DNA of 64,000 bases, taken from the NCBI RefSeq assembly GCF_012163135.1, contig NZ_JAAVUP010000004.1, positions 434,001 through 498,000 on the forward strand. The letters are read 5' to 3'. Both the position numbers and the translations under genes were made by a program. The notes under the pieces are model-generated. The model saw only the letters and a list, made by a program, of their open reading frames with translations, was not told where the DNA came from and ran no database searches. Positions 51,702 to 60,710 of this stretch are shown here, in pieces. The stretch's first letter is position 1. Every line of letters starts with the position of its first letter. This stretch comes from Neoroseomonas oryzicola (lineage in GTDB: Bacteria; Pseudomonadota; Alphaproteobacteria; Acetobacterales; Acetobacteraceae).

Positions 51702-53005
51702 ACGCGATCTCCCCCCCGATGCCGCCGAGCCTCTGGGCCGCGACCGCCCCGCCGGCGCCGCCGACCACGGCGCTTGCCGGCGACGCGCGCACCGGCGTCG
51801 TCGTGGTGGGCGGCGGCTTCACCGGCCTGTCGGCCGCGCTGCACCTGGCCGAGGCTGGCGTGCCCGTGACCGTGCTCGAGGCCGCGGAGATCGGCTGGGG
51901 CGCCTCCGGCCGCAACAACGGCCAGGTCATCCCGACGCTCTCGCGCCTGGATCCCGACCAGATCGTCGCCGCCGTGGCGCCCGAACATGGCGGGCGCGAC
52001 AAGGGCGAGGAACTGGTCGGCCTGATCCGCGACAGCGCGGCCCTGACCTTCGACCTCATCCGCAAGCACGGCATCGACGCCGAGGCGGTGCAGAACGGCT
52101 GGATCCAGCCTGCCCATCGCGAGGGCCGCCTGCGCCTGTCCGAATCCCGCGCCGAACAATGGGGCCGCCGCGGCGCCCCGGTGCGGATGTATTCGCGCGC
52201 CGAGATGGCGGCACTGACCGGCACCGACCACTGGTTCGGCGGCTGGGGCAATGCGACGGGCGGGCGGATCAACCCGCTCGGCCTGGCGCGGGGCATGGCA
52301 GCCGCGGCCATCCGCGCCGGGGCGGTGATCCACACCGCGAGCCCCGTCACCGGCATCGAGAAGGGCCCCGCCGGCTGGCAGGTGAGGACGCCGGGCGGCA
52401 CGCTGGCGGCCGATCGCGTCATCGTCGCGACCCACGCCTATACCGGCGATTTCTGGCCGGGCCTCAAGCGCACCATCGTGCCGGTGCGCTCCTACCAGAT
52501 GGCCACCTCGGTCCTGTCGGACAACATCCGCAAGACCATCCTGCCGGAAGGCCATGCGCTCTCGGACACGCGCGGGGATCTCTACTTCTACCGCTTCGAT
52601 GCGAATGGCCGGCTCGTCACCGGCGGCGGGCTGATCGTGCCCCTCGGCTGGGACAGCCGCATCCGCGCCCGCATCACCGACCGCGTCCGCCGCGTCTTCC
52701 CGCAGATCGGCGAGGTCACCTTCGACTACGTCTGGTGGGGCTATGTCGCCGGCACGGCGGACCGCATGCCGCATGTCTACGAACTCGCCCCCGGCGTGCT
52801 GTCCTGGACCGGCTGCAACGGCCGCGGCGTCGCGCTTGGCATCGCGCTCGGGCGCGAGCTCGCCAAGGCGAGCAACGGCACGTCGCTGAAGGACATCGCC
52901 GCGCCGGTCGAGACGCGGCTGCGCACCATTCCGGGCCATGCCTTCCGCGCCATCGGCATCGCCTGGAATGTCGCCAAGCTGCGCCGGCTCGATGCCCGCG
53001 ACTGA
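51698..53005 (+). CDS. FAD-dependent amine/amino-acid oxidoreductase (DAO family, PuuB-like)
   Basis: The 435-residue protein has the dinucleotide motif VVVGGGFTGLSAALHLAEAG near residue 35, then IGWGASGRNNGQVIPTLSRL, typical of the gamma-glutamylputrescine oxidase group. Further signs are VIVATHAYTGDFWPGLKRTI and a C-terminal GCNGRGVALGIALGRELA. It would oxidise an amine or N-substituted amino acid with FAD. It overlaps the transporter gene upstream (4 bases) and the unknown gene downstream (14 bases). Substrate unknown. Confidence 0.88.
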   Translation: MNAISPPMPPSLWAATAPPAPPTTALAGDARTGVVVVGGGFTGLSAALHLAEAGVPVTVLEAAEIGWGASGRNNGQVIPTLSRLDPDQIVAAVAPEHGGRDKGEELVGLIRDSAALTFDLIRKHGIDAEAVQNGWIQPAHREGRLRLSESRAEQWGRRGAPVRMYSRAEMAALTGTDHWFGGWGNATGGRINPLGLARGMAAAAIRAGAVIHTASPVTGIEKGPAGWQVRTPGGTLAADRVIVATHAYTGDFWPGLKRTIVPVRSYQMATSVLSDNIRKTILPEGHALSDTRGDLYFYRFDANGRLVTGGGLIVPLGWDSRIRARITDRVRRVFPQIGEVTFDYVWWGYVAGTADRMPHVYELAPGVLSWTGCNGRGVALGIALGRELAKASNGTSLKDIAAPVETRLRTIPGHAFRAIGIAWNVAKLRRLDARD

Positions 53006-53849
53006 GGTCGCCCTCGCGACCTCCATCCCGCCGGGCATGAAGCGCCCGGGGCCGGGCGGTGCCGAGGCGGGCGCCATCTGGCGGCAGGATTGCATCGCCT
53101 CCTGGCCCGCCCCGGGTTGGCGCATCCTCACCGTGAACCCGGCTGAGGAATCCGCGAGCCTCGCCAACCTGCCCGAGACCATCGAACGCCGCACCGCCGA
53201 ACCCGGCGTCGCCGAGGCTTATGGCCGCCCCGGCGCCTGGGTCGGCGACGCGCTGCGCCAGGCGGTCGCGACCGGCGCGCCGGTCGTGGGCCTGGTGAAC
53301 GCCGATATCCGCCTCGACCTCGATGCCACCCGCCGCGCGGCGCTGGCCGCCGAGGCGCGCCAGGCGATGCTCGCCTGCAACCGCATGGACGTGCAGCACG
53401 CCGCGCAGGCCGAGGGCGCGGCCTATCGCTACGGCTACGACCTGGTGCTGATGCCGGCCGCGATGGCGCAGCGCATCGACCTGACCGGCTTCGCCTTCGG
53501 CGTGCCGTGGTGGGACTACTGGATCGTACTCGACGCGCTCCTGCGCGGCCTGCCGGTCCGCGCGGTGCGCTGCGACGGCATCCGGCACCTGGCCCACAAG
53601 GCCGCCTGGAACCAGCCGGGCTGGCGGCGCGCGCTGCGGGTGCTGATGGCGCATCTCGCGCCGCGGCGGGCGGCGCTCGGGGCCCTCGGCCTCGGCCCGG
53701 TTGCCGAGGCGGTCGCCGACCTGCTGCTCGCCATCGCCTCGCGCGAGGAGGAAGGCTATCCCGTGGCCGAGATGATCACCGTCGCCGGTACCCGCTTCGG
53801 GCTCGAGGTCGTGCGCCTCGCCGAGCGGGAGGCCCTGCGGCTGGATTGA
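52992..53849 (+). CDS. Unrecognised protein, possible GT-A-like fold
   Basis: The 285-residue soluble protein begins PATEVALATSIPPGMKRPGP and overlaps the FAD oxidoreductase gene by 14 bases. Visible features are VGLVNADIRLDLDATRRAAL, a strand ending in D-x-D-like acidic residues, and FGVPWWDYWIVLDALLRGLP. These are reminiscent of nucleotide-sugar transferase folds, but no clear family motif is present. ATG 52992 is used because the frame upstream has no independent support. The next gene follows after 5 bases. A glycosylation role is inference only. Confidence 0.65.
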   Translation: MPATEVALATSIPPGMKRPGPGGAEAGAIWRQDCIASWPAPGWRILTVNPAEESASLANLPETIERRTAEPGVAEAYGRPGAWVGDALRQAVATGAPVVGLVNADIRLDLDATRRAALAAEARQAMLACNRMDVQHAAQAEGAAYRYGYDLVLMPAAMAQRIDLTGFAFGVPWWDYWIVLDALLRGLPVRAVRCDGIRHLAHKAAWNQPGWRRALRVLMAHLAPRRAALGALGLGPVAEAVADLLLAIASREEEGYPVAEMITVAGTRFGLEVVRLAEREALRLD

Positions 53850-53854
53850 GGACC

Positions 53855-54826
53855 ATGGCAACCGGACCCTGGCGGCGGCGCGCCGTCCACGACCTCGTCT
53901 TCGCGATCGACGGCAGCGGCTGGCACGAGCCCGCCATGCGCGACGCCGTCGGCTTCCGCTGGTCGGGGCCGGGGCGCTTTTCGGTGCTGCGCGTGGCGGC
54001 CCCGCCCGGGGCGGGGCGCGGCGAGGCGCAGATCGTGCTCGACCCCGGCGAGGCGATCCCGGATGTCGCGGTCTTCCTGAATGGCCAACGCCTCGCGGCC
54101 GCGCCGCGGCGCCTTGGCGCCTTCGGCGTGCTGGACTTCGCCTGGGACGCGGCCGCGGCCGAGGGGGCGGGACCGCTGGAATTCTGGTTCCTCGCCGACC
54201 GCATCACGCAGTTGCCAGCGCCGGGCGAGCGGATGCGCGGCGTCGGCTTCCGGCTCTCGACGCTGACGATCGAGTCCGCCGAAGACGGCCCCGCGCCTGC
54301 GCGTGAATCCGCCGCGCTCATCGCCGGCCGCCGCTTCCTGGCCGAGCGGCTTCCGGTCGCCGCCGGGAAGCCCTGGATCTCCTTCCGCAGCCAGGGCGAG
54401 GCGCGGCTGCTCGACCTGCGGCTCGACGGCGCGCGCCTCGGCCCGACGCCACAGCCGCACCTCGCCTTCGCGATCCAGGCCGGGGCAGGGGGCGCGGAAC
54501 TCGCCCTCGGCGCGCCGGGCGGCGGCACCGTCACCGCGGGCCTCACGGCGGATGGCGCATGGCGCCCCGGCATCGGTCTTTCGCCGCGCGACGAGTTGCT
54601 GGTGCTGCGCCTCGTCGGCGAGCTGCCGCGCGCCTTCGGCCGCTGGCTCGACCAGGCCATGGCGGGCGCGGCGCCGGATGCGGAGCTGCTGTCCTTCTGG
54701 CGGCGGCAGCTCGGCATCATCGCCCGCGCGGCCGATTTGCGCCTCGCCGCCTTGCTCGCCGACGGGCCGGACCCCTATGCGGGCGACCCGGACGTGCCTT
54801 TCGCCTGGCCTTCCGTCAGCACCTGA
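53855..54826 (+). CDS. Unrecognised protein with beta-sandwich-like N-terminus
   Basis: The 323-residue protein begins [20 protein letters not shown]. Residues about 20-145 look like an all-beta domain ([20 protein letters not shown], then [20 protein letters not shown] and [14 protein letters not shown]), similar in style to domains accompanying glycosyltransferases. A second beta-rich part (about 160-260) and a short helical end follow. No signal peptide. It closes the DMT-oxidoreductase-unknown-unknown operon. Its last 11 bases overlap the convergent cysNC 3' end. Confidence 0.65.
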   Translation: MATGPWRRRAVHDLVFAIDGSGWHEPAMRDAVGFRWSGPGRFSVLRVAAPPGAGRGEAQIVLDPGEAIPDVAVFLNGQRLAAAPRRLGAFGVLDFAWDAAAAEGAGPLEFWFLADRITQLPAPGERMRGVGFRLSTLTIESAEDGPAPARESAALIAGRRFLAERLPVAAGKPWISFRSQGEARLLDLRLDGARLGPTPQPHLAFAIQAGAGGAELALGAPGGGTVTAGLTADGAWRPGIGLSPRDELLVLRLVGELPRAFGRWLDQAMAGAAPDAELLSFWRRQLGIIARAADLRLAALLADGPDPYAGDPDVPFAWPSVST

Positions 54827-56672
54827 CGCCGGCGGCGCGCAGCTTCTCGAGTACCTCCGCCGCGCAATCCTCGGGCGCGCGGCCCGCGGTGCGGATGTGC
54901 AGCTCCGGAGCCTCGGGCGGCTCGTAGGGGCTGTCGATGCCGGTGAAGTTCTTGATCTGCCCGGCCTGCGCCTTGGCGTAGAGGCCCTTCGGGTCGCGCG
55001 CGATGCAATCCTCGATCGGCGTGTCGACGAAGACCTCGACGAATTCGCCGGCCCCGAGCAGGTCGCGCACCATCCGCCGCTCCGCCCGGAAGGGGGAGAT
55101 GAAGGAGCACATCACGATCATCCCCGCATCGACCATCAGCTTCGCGACCTCGCCGACGCGGCGGATGTTCTCGACGCGGTCCTCGGCGGTGAAGCCGAGG
55201 TCGCGGCACAGCCCGTGGCGGATGTTGTCGCCGTCGAGCGCATAGGTCGCGCGCCCGGCGCGGTGCAGGGCCTGCTCCACGATGTTCGCGATGGTCGACT
55301 TGCCCGACCCCGACAGGCCGGTGAACCACAGCACAATCGGCCGGTTGCCCGTCAGCGCCGCGCGCGACGCCTTGTCGATGGTGAAGTGTTCCTGGTGGAT
55401 GTTCGACGCCCGCCGCAGCGGATAGGCGATCATCCCCGCGCCGGCGGTGCGGTTGGTGAAGCGGTCGACCAGGATGAAGGCGCCGGTCGCCCGGTTCTCC
55501 TCATAGGGATCGAAGGGCACCGCCTGGCCGGCGGAGAAGTTGCAGAAGCCGATCTCGTTCAGCGCGAGGCGCCGCGCCGCGTGCTGCTCGAGCGTGTTCA
55601 CGTCCACGCGGTGCCGGATGGAGGTGACGGAACAGGGCGTCCAGACATTGCCGATGCGCATGAGGTAGCCGCGCCCCGGCAGCATCGGCTCCTCATCCAT
55701 CCAGAGCAGGTGCGCGGCGAACTGGTCCGCGACGGCGGGGCGCTCGGCGGGCCGAGCGAGCACGTCCCCGCGCGCGACATCGACCTCATCCGCCAGCGTC
55801 AGCGTCACCGCCTGGCCCGCCTCGGCGCGGTCGAGGTCGCCCTCGGCGGTGACGATGCGCGCGACGCGCGTCGCCTTGCCCGAGGCCGCGACCACCACTT
55901 GGTCGCCAGGTGCTACGGTCCCGCTCGCGATGGTTCCGGCGAAGCCCCGAAAATCGAGGTTCGGCCGGTTCACCCATTGCACCGGGAAGCGGAAGGGCTT
56001 CGCGGACAGGTCCTGCGAGACGTCCACGCCCTCGAGATGCGCGAGCAGCGTCGGCCCGTGATACCAGGGCGTATTGCCCGACTTCGCGGTGACGTTGTCG
56101 CCGAAGCGCGCGCTGATCGGAATCGGCACGATGGAGCGGAAGCCGAGCTCGGCCGCGAAGGTCACATAGTCGCCGACGATGCGATCGAAGGTCGCCTCGT
56201 CGAAGTTCACCAGGTCGATCTTGTTCACCGCGACGACGATGTCGCGGATGCCGAGCAGCGAGCAGATGAAGGAATGCCGCCGCGTCTGCGTCAGCACGCC
56301 CTTGCGCGCGTCGATCAGGATGACGGCGAGCGACGCGTTCGACGCGCCCGTCGCCATGTTGCGCGTGTACTGCTCGTGCCCCGGCGTGTCGGCGACGATG
56401 AAGGATCGCCGGGGCGTCGCGAAGAAGCGGTAGGCGACGTCGATGGTGATGCCCTGCTGCCGCTCGGCCTCGAGCCCGTCCACCAGCAGCGCGAGGTCGA
56501 TGTCCTCGCCCGTCGTGCCGTGCTTGCGGCTGTCCTTTGCGATCGTTGCGAGCGTGTCCTCGAAGATCAGCTGGCTGTCGTAGAGCAGCCGCCCGATCAG
56601 CGTCGACTTGCCGTCATCGACCGACCCGCAGGTGAGGAAGCGGAGAAGCTCGTGCTGCGCGGGGGCGGCCAT
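54816..56672 (-). CDS. cysNC: Fused sulfate adenylyltransferase large subunit / APS kinase (CysN-CysC)
   Basis: The 618-residue protein joins two enzymes. Residues about 1-430 are CysN: GTPase P-loop GSVDDGKS (16-23), [11 protein letters not shown] switch II, and NKIDLV. Residues about 440-618 are Cys[21 protein letters not shown] (P-loop) and [18 protein letters not shown]. With CysD it activates sulfate to APS and then phosphorylates it to PAPS. ATG 56672 lies one base after the cysD stop. The 3' end overlaps the convergent upstream operon by 11 bases. Confidence 0.96.
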   Translation of the reverse strand: MAAPAQHELLRFLTCGSVDDGKSTLIGRLLYDSQLIFEDTLATIAKDSRKHGTTGEDIDLALLVDGLEAERQQGITIDVAYRFFATPRRSFIVADTPGHEQYTRNMATGASNASLAVILIDARKGVLTQTRRHSFICSLLGIRDIVVAVNKIDLVNFDEATFDRIVGDYVTFAAELGFRSIVPIPISARFGDNVTAKSGNTPWYHGPTLLAHLEGVDVSQDLSAKPFRFPVQWVNRPNLDFRGFAGTIASGTVAPGDQVVVAASGKATRVARIVTAEGDLDRAEAGQAVTLTLADEVDVARGDVLARPAERPAVADQFAAHLLWMDEEPMLPGRGYLMRIGNVWTPCSVTSIRHRVDVNTLEQHAARRLALNEIGFCNFSAGQAVPFDPYEENRATGAFILVDRFTNRTAGAGMIAYPLRRASNIHQEHFTIDKASRAALTGNRPIVLWFTGLSGSGKSTIANIVEQALHRAGRATYALDGDNIRHGLCRDLGFTAEDRVENIRRVGEVAKLMVDAGMIVMCSFISPFRAERRMVRDLLGAGEFVEVFVDTPIEDCIARDPKGLYAKAQAGQIKNFTGIDSPYEPPEAPELHIRTAGRAPEDCAAEVLEKLRAAGVRC

Positions 56673-56673
56673 G

Positions 56674-57597
56674 TCAGAAGTATCCCTCGCGCTTCTTCTT
56701 CTCCATCGACGCGTCCTCGTCGGTGTCGATCAGGCGGCCCTGGCGTTCGGAGGTCCTGGCCGCGCGCATCTCCGCGATGATGTCGGGCAGGTTCGCCGCC
56801 GTGCTCTCGACCGCGCCCGACAACGGATAGCAGCCGAGGGTGCGGAAGCGCACCATGCGCATCTCGGGCGTCTCGCCCGATTCGAGCGGCAGGCGCTCGT
56901 CATCCACCATGATCCAGGTGCCCGACCGCTTCACCACCGGCCGAGGCTTCGCGAAATACAGCGGCACGACCGGGATGTCCTCGGCGAGGATGTAGTCCCA
57001 CACGTCGTATTCGGTCCAATTGGACAGCGGGAAGACGCGGATGCTCTCCCCGTCGCGGATGCGCGTGTTGAACAGCGACCACAACTCCGGCCGCTGCGCG
57101 CGCGGATCCCAGGAATGGCCCGGCCCTCGGAAGGAGAAGACGCGTTCCTTCGCACGCGACTTCTCCTCGTCGCGTCGCGCCCCGCCGAAGGCCGCGTCGA
57201 AGCCGAACTTGTCCAACGCCTGCTTCAGCGCCTCGGTCTTCATCACCTGCGTATGCAGCGCGGACCCCGAGGCGATCGGATTGATGCCGCGCGCGATCCC
57301 GTCCGGATTGGTGTGGACCAGCAGCTCCATCCCGACCTGCTTCGCCATGGCGTCGCGGAAGGAGATCATCTCCCGGAACTTCCAGGTCGTGTCGATGTGC
57401 ATCAGCGGGAAGGGCGGCTTGCCCGGTGCGAAGGCCTTCAGCGCCAGGTGCAGCATCACGCCGGAATCCTTGCCGATGCTGTAGAGCATCACCGGCTTGC
57501 GGAAGGAGGCCGCGACCTCCCGGATGATGGCGATGGATTCCGCTTCCAGCCGCGCGAGGTGCGGCGTGAGCGGGGATCGTGGGCTGGCGATGGTCAA
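56674..57597 (-). CDS. cysD: Sulfate adenylyltransferase small subunit
   Basis: The 307-residue protein has the PP-loop [19 protein letters not shown] (S40-S45 region), [39 protein letters not shown] and [20 protein letters not shown]. It transfers AMP to sulfate with CysN, giving APS. It is the first gene of the cysD-cysNC unit and is divergent from cysQ with a 119-base gap. No CysB-type motif was certain in that gap. Confidence 0.96.
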   Translation of the reverse strand: MTIASPRSPLTPHLARLEAESIAIIREVAASFRKPVMLYSIGKDSGVMLHLALKAFAPGKPPFPLMHIDTTWKFREMISFRDAMAKQVGMELLVHTNPDGIARGINPIASGSALHTQVMKTEALKQALDKFGFDAAFGGARRDEEKSRAKERVFSFRGPGHSWDPRAQRPELWSLFNTRIRDGESIRVFPLSNWTEYDVWDYILAEDIPVVPLYFAKPRPVVKRSGTWIMVDDERLPLESGETPEMRMVRFRTLGCYPLSGAVESTAANLPDIIAEMRAARTSERQGRLIDTDEDASMEKKKREGYF

Positions 57598-57716
57598 GGA
57601 TCCCTCACGGGCGGAATTTGCCGGGTTTCAATGTCTTTCCGGCATCGTCCGGGTCTTCCCATGGCGCCCGGCATTGCGCAAGTTCCGCGCCCTGCCCGAG
57701 ACGGACGACCGAGACG

Positions 57717-58499
57717 ATGCGAACCACCCCCGAGATGCGACAGGACCTGGCCCGGCGCTTCGTGGCCGTCGCGCGGGAAGCCGGGGCGCGCATCATGGCG
57801 ATCTACGGGACCGCGACGGCCGAGCAGAAGGCCGATGGCAGCCCGCTGACGGCGGCCGACCTCGCGGCGCATGAGGCGATCCTGGACGGCCTCAGGGCCT
57901 GCTGCCCCGAATTCCCCGTCATCTCGGAGGAAGACGCTGCCCTCGCAGCCGCCGCGCCGGAGTGTCCCTTCATCCTGGTCGATCCCCTCGATGGCACGCG
58001 GGAGTTTCTCTCAGGGAACGGTGAGTTCACCGTGAACATCGCCCTGATTGAGGACGGCGTGCCGGTCGCCGGCGTGGTCTACGCCCCGGCGCTGGGCCGG
58101 CTCTGGCTCGGAGCGCTCGGCGCAGGGGCCGAGGCCGCCCATGGCGATGCCGCGCCCCGGCCGATCGGCTGCCGCCACCCGGGGGAGGAGGGTCTCGTCG
58201 CCGTCGCCAGCCGGTCCCACCGGGATGCCGCGACCGACGCCTTCCTCGCCGACCGGCCCATCGCCGGGCTGCGCTCGGTCGGCTCCTCGCTCAAATTCTG
58301 CCTGGTCGCGGAGGGCGAGGCCGACGTCTATCCGCGCTTCGGTCCGACGATGGAATGGGACACCGCTGCCGGGCAGGCCGTGCTCGCCGCAGCCGGTGGC
58401 GCTGTCGTCACCCCGGACGGCGATCCCTTCCGCTACGGCAAGGCCGCGACCGGCTGGCGCAACGGCCCCTTCATCGCCTGGGGCGCGCCGAAGCGCTGA
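57717..58499 (+). CDS. cysQ: 3'(2'),5'-bisphosphate nucleotidase CysQ
   Basis: The 260-residue inositol-monophosphatase-fold protein has metal-binding motifs VISEEDAALA, ILVDPLDGTREFLSGNGEFT and EWDTAAGQAVLAAAGGAVVT. This is the CysQ pattern: removal of the 3'-phosphate from PAP formed during PAPS use. It is divergent from cysD-cysNC, completing a sulfate-activation module. ATG 57717 (RTTPEMRQDLARRF) is used; an in-frame ATG at 57735 is an alternative. An inositol or histidinol phosphatase role is less likely given the context. Confidence 0.88.
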   Translation: MRTTPEMRQDLARRFVAVAREAGARIMAIYGTATAEQKADGSPLTAADLAAHEAILDGLRACCPEFPVISEEDAALAAAAPECPFILVDPLDGTREFLSGNGEFTVNIALIEDGVPVAGVVYAPALGRLWLGALGAGAEAAHGDAAPRPIGCRHPGEEGLVAVASRSHRDAATDAFLADRPIAGLRSVGSSLKFCLVAEGEADVYPRFGPTMEWDTAAGQAVLAAAGGAVVTPDGDPFRYGKAATGWRNGPFIAWGAPKR

Positions 58500-58925
58500 T
58501 CATCCCCGCCGCGTCACCGAGGCCCAGCTCGTCGTGACGTGCGCCGCGATGGCTTCGGCGCCTTCCGTGCGGATCATCACCTCCCCGAAGATGATCCGAC
58601 CGCGCTTCAGCACGCGGGCCTCGGCCAGCACCGGCCCGGGATCGAGCCGTCGGAGGAAGTGGATGGACAGGCTCGAGGTGAGGCTCTCGTCCCGCCCGCC
58701 GGTCTCCCCCAGCAGCGCCGCCCACATCGCGACATCCGCAAGCCCCATCAGCGCAGGCCCCGAGACCGTCCCGCCCGGCCGCAGCAATTCCTCCCGCCAG
58801 GGCAGCCGGCACACCGCGCTGCCGCCGGCGGCCGAGACCACCTCGATCCCCCAGGCTGCGGCGAGTGGCACGCCGCGATGCAAGATGTCCTGGATCGCGC
58901 CGGGTGCGGGCGCCGCGTCGTCCAT
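58500..58925 (-). CDS. PaaI-type hot-dog thioesterase
   Basis: The 141-residue protein has the PaaI thioesterase core RPGGTVSGPALMGLADVAMW with the catalytic aspartate, LTSSLSIHFLRRLDPGPVLA and a final VTTSWASV. It would hydrolyse an acyl-CoA thioester. GGAGG lies at ideal distance before ATG 58925. It shares no overlap with cysQ: stops meet end to end (58499/58500). It is divergent from the SDR gene. Confidence 0.88.
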   Translation of the reverse strand: MDDAAPAPGAIQDILHRGVPLAAAWGIEVVSAAGGSAVCRLPWREELLRPGGTVSGPALMGLADVAMWAALLGETGGRDESLTSSLSIHFLRRLDPGPVLAEARVLKRGRIIFGEVMIRTEGAEAIAAHVTTSWASVTRRG

Positions 58926-59045
58926 GTCGTTCCTCCGGCAGGCGGGCGCCATGCTGCCGCAGGGTCGCCGCCGACGCCATGCGCGCCGTTGCCGCCCCGC
59001 CCCCGATGCGCGATGGATTCGGGCGCAGCAACAGGAGAAGCGTGC

Positions 59046-59795
59046 ATGACCGACCTCGCCGGCCAGGTCGCGATCGTCACCGGCGGCAGCCGTGGCATCG
59101 GTGCGGCCATCGTGCGCGCCTTCGCCCGCGCCGGCGCCGACGTCGCCTTCTGCCACCTCGACGATGCCGAAGGCGCGGCGGCCGTCGTCGCGGAGGTCAG
59201 CGCGCTCGGTCGCCGCTGCCATGCCGAATCGCTCGACGTCGCCGACACCGCACGGCTGCGCGCCTTTGTCGCGGCCGCCGAAGCCGCGCTCGGCCCCGCC
59301 GACATCCTCGTCACCAATGCCGGGATGAACCTGCGCGGCGCCTTCGAGACGCTGCCGGAGGAGACCTTCCGCCGCATCCTCGACGTCCATTTCATGCACA
59401 CGGTCGTGGCCGCCCAGGCGGTCTATCCCGGCATGGCGGCGCGCGGGCGGGGGCGGATCATCACCATTTCCTCGCAACTCGCCTTCAAGGGCTCGCCCAA
59501 CCTGACGCCCTACACGGCGGCGAAGGGCGCGATCCTGTCCTTCACCCGCTCCCTCGCGCTTGAAGCGGCGCCGCGCGGCGTGCGCGTGAACAGCATCGCC
59601 CCGGGCCCGGTCGACACCGACCTCACCCGGTCCCGCGGCCCTGAATGGCGCGCCGCGATCGAGGCGGCGCTGCCCGCCGGTAAGCTCGGCCGCCCCGAGG
59701 ACATCGCCGCCACCGCGCTCATGCTCGCCGGGCCCGGCGGCGACTTCTATGTCGGCGCCTGCCTGTCGCCGAATGGCGGCGACGTGATGCATTGA
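59046..59795 (+). CDS. SDR-family oxidoreductase
   Basis: The 249-residue protein has the NAD(P) motif TGGSRGIG (residues 12-19), NAG near 91, ISS in TISSQLAFKGSP and the catalytic YxxxK in PYTAAKGAILSF, ending NSIAPGPVDTDL. This is the classical FabG-like short-chain dehydrogenase. ATG 59046 follows AGGAGAAG. The stop shares a base with the GNAT start. The substrate is unknown. Confidence 0.9.
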   Translation: MTDLAGQVAIVTGGSRGIGAAIVRAFARAGADVAFCHLDDAEGAAAVVAEVSALGRRCHAESLDVADTARLRAFVAAAEAALGPADILVTNAGMNLRGAFETLPEETFRRILDVHFMHTVVAAQAVYPGMAARGRGRIITISSQLAFKGSPNLTPYTAAKGAILSFTRSLALEAAPRGVRVNSIAPGPVDTDLTRSRGPEWRAAIEAALPAGKLGRPEDIAATALMLAGPGGDFYVGACLSPNGGDVMH

Positions 59796-60634
59796 TGCAG
59801 ATTCGCACCATGACGCGCGAGGACCTGGCCCTCGCGCTGGACTGGGCCGCCGCGGAGGGCTGGAATCCCGGCCTCGCCGACGCCGAATGCTTCCACGCCG
59901 CGGACCCGGACGGCTTCCTGGTCGGCGAGGTCGACGGCGTGCCGGCCGGCTGCGTCTCGGCCGTGCGCTATCCGGGCGGCTTCGGTTTCCTTGGCTTCTA
60001 CATCGTGCGGCCCGAATTCCGCGGCCGCGGCCATGGCTTGGCTCTGTGGCGGGCGGCGATGGCGCGACTGCAGCCGGGCGTGGTCGGCCTCGACGGCGTG
60101 GTGGCGCAGCAGGCGAACTACCGGAAATCCGGCTTCACCCTGGTCCATCGCAACGTCCGCTACGGCGTGGCCGCGCCCGTCGCGCCACGGGTCGCGGATG
60201 CGCCGCCGGTTGTCCCGCTCGCCGCGATTCCCTTCACGACGCTCGCCGCCTTCGACCGCCGGTTCTTCCCCGCGCCGCGCGACTCCTTTCTGCGCGCCTG
60301 GATCGCCGCGCCCGGCCATGTCGCCCTCGCGGCGACCGGTCCTGCCGGCCTGCAGGGCTACGCCGTCCTGCGCCCCTGCCGGCACGGATCGAAGATCGGC
60401 CCCCTCTTCGCCGAAACCCCCGCGGCCGCGCGCGCGCTGTTCGCCGGGCTGCTCGCCGCCGCGCCCGCCGGCCCGGTCTTCATCGACCTGCCCGAGCCCA
60501 ATGCCGACGCCGTCGCCATGGCTGTCGCCGCCGGCATGGCGCCGGCCTTCGAGACCGCGCGCATGTATGTCGGCCCTGCGCCGGACCTGCCGCTCGCGCA
60601 CATCTATGGCATCACCAGCTTCGAACTCGGCTGA
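59795..60634 (+). CDS. GNAT-family acetyltransferase with second C-terminal domain
   Basis: The 279-residue protein has a GNAT domain at residues about 1-135, with the acetyl-CoA loop FYIVRPEFRGRGHGLALWRA. The C-terminal half (about 150-279) fits the acetyltransferase-associated domain seen in YitH-type proteins (GYAVLRPCRHGSKIGPLFAE). ATG 59795 shares a base with the SDR stop (TGATG); the upstream TTG is less likely. Substrate unknown; likely co-transcribed with the SDR gene. Confidence 0.82.
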   Translation: MQIRTMTREDLALALDWAAAEGWNPGLADAECFHAADPDGFLVGEVDGVPAGCVSAVRYPGGFGFLGFYIVRPEFRGRGHGLALWRAAMARLQPGVVGLDGVVAQQANYRKSGFTLVHRNVRYGVAAPVAPRVADAPPVVPLAAIPFTTLAAFDRRFFPAPRDSFLRAWIAAPGHVALAATGPAGLQGYAVLRPCRHGSKIGPLFAETPAAARALFAGLLAAAPAGPVFIDLPEPNADAVAMAVAAGMAPAFETARMYVGPAPDLPLAHIYGITSFELG

Positions 60635-60649
60635 GACTCGGGCCCGCGG

Positions 60650-60678
60650 TTGACCGGCTTCGCGCGCGGGGGCTAGCC
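60650..60678 (+). promoter_or_regulatory. Promoter candidate of the repeat-protein gene
   Basis: TTGACC (60650-60655), a 17-base spacer and CTAGCC (60673-60678) lie 32 bases before ATG 60711 in a 76-base gap. The -10 part is weak. Confidence 0.4.
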
Positions 60679-60710
60679 CTTCCCCGCGCCAGACGAGGGA
60701 TGCCGCGAGG

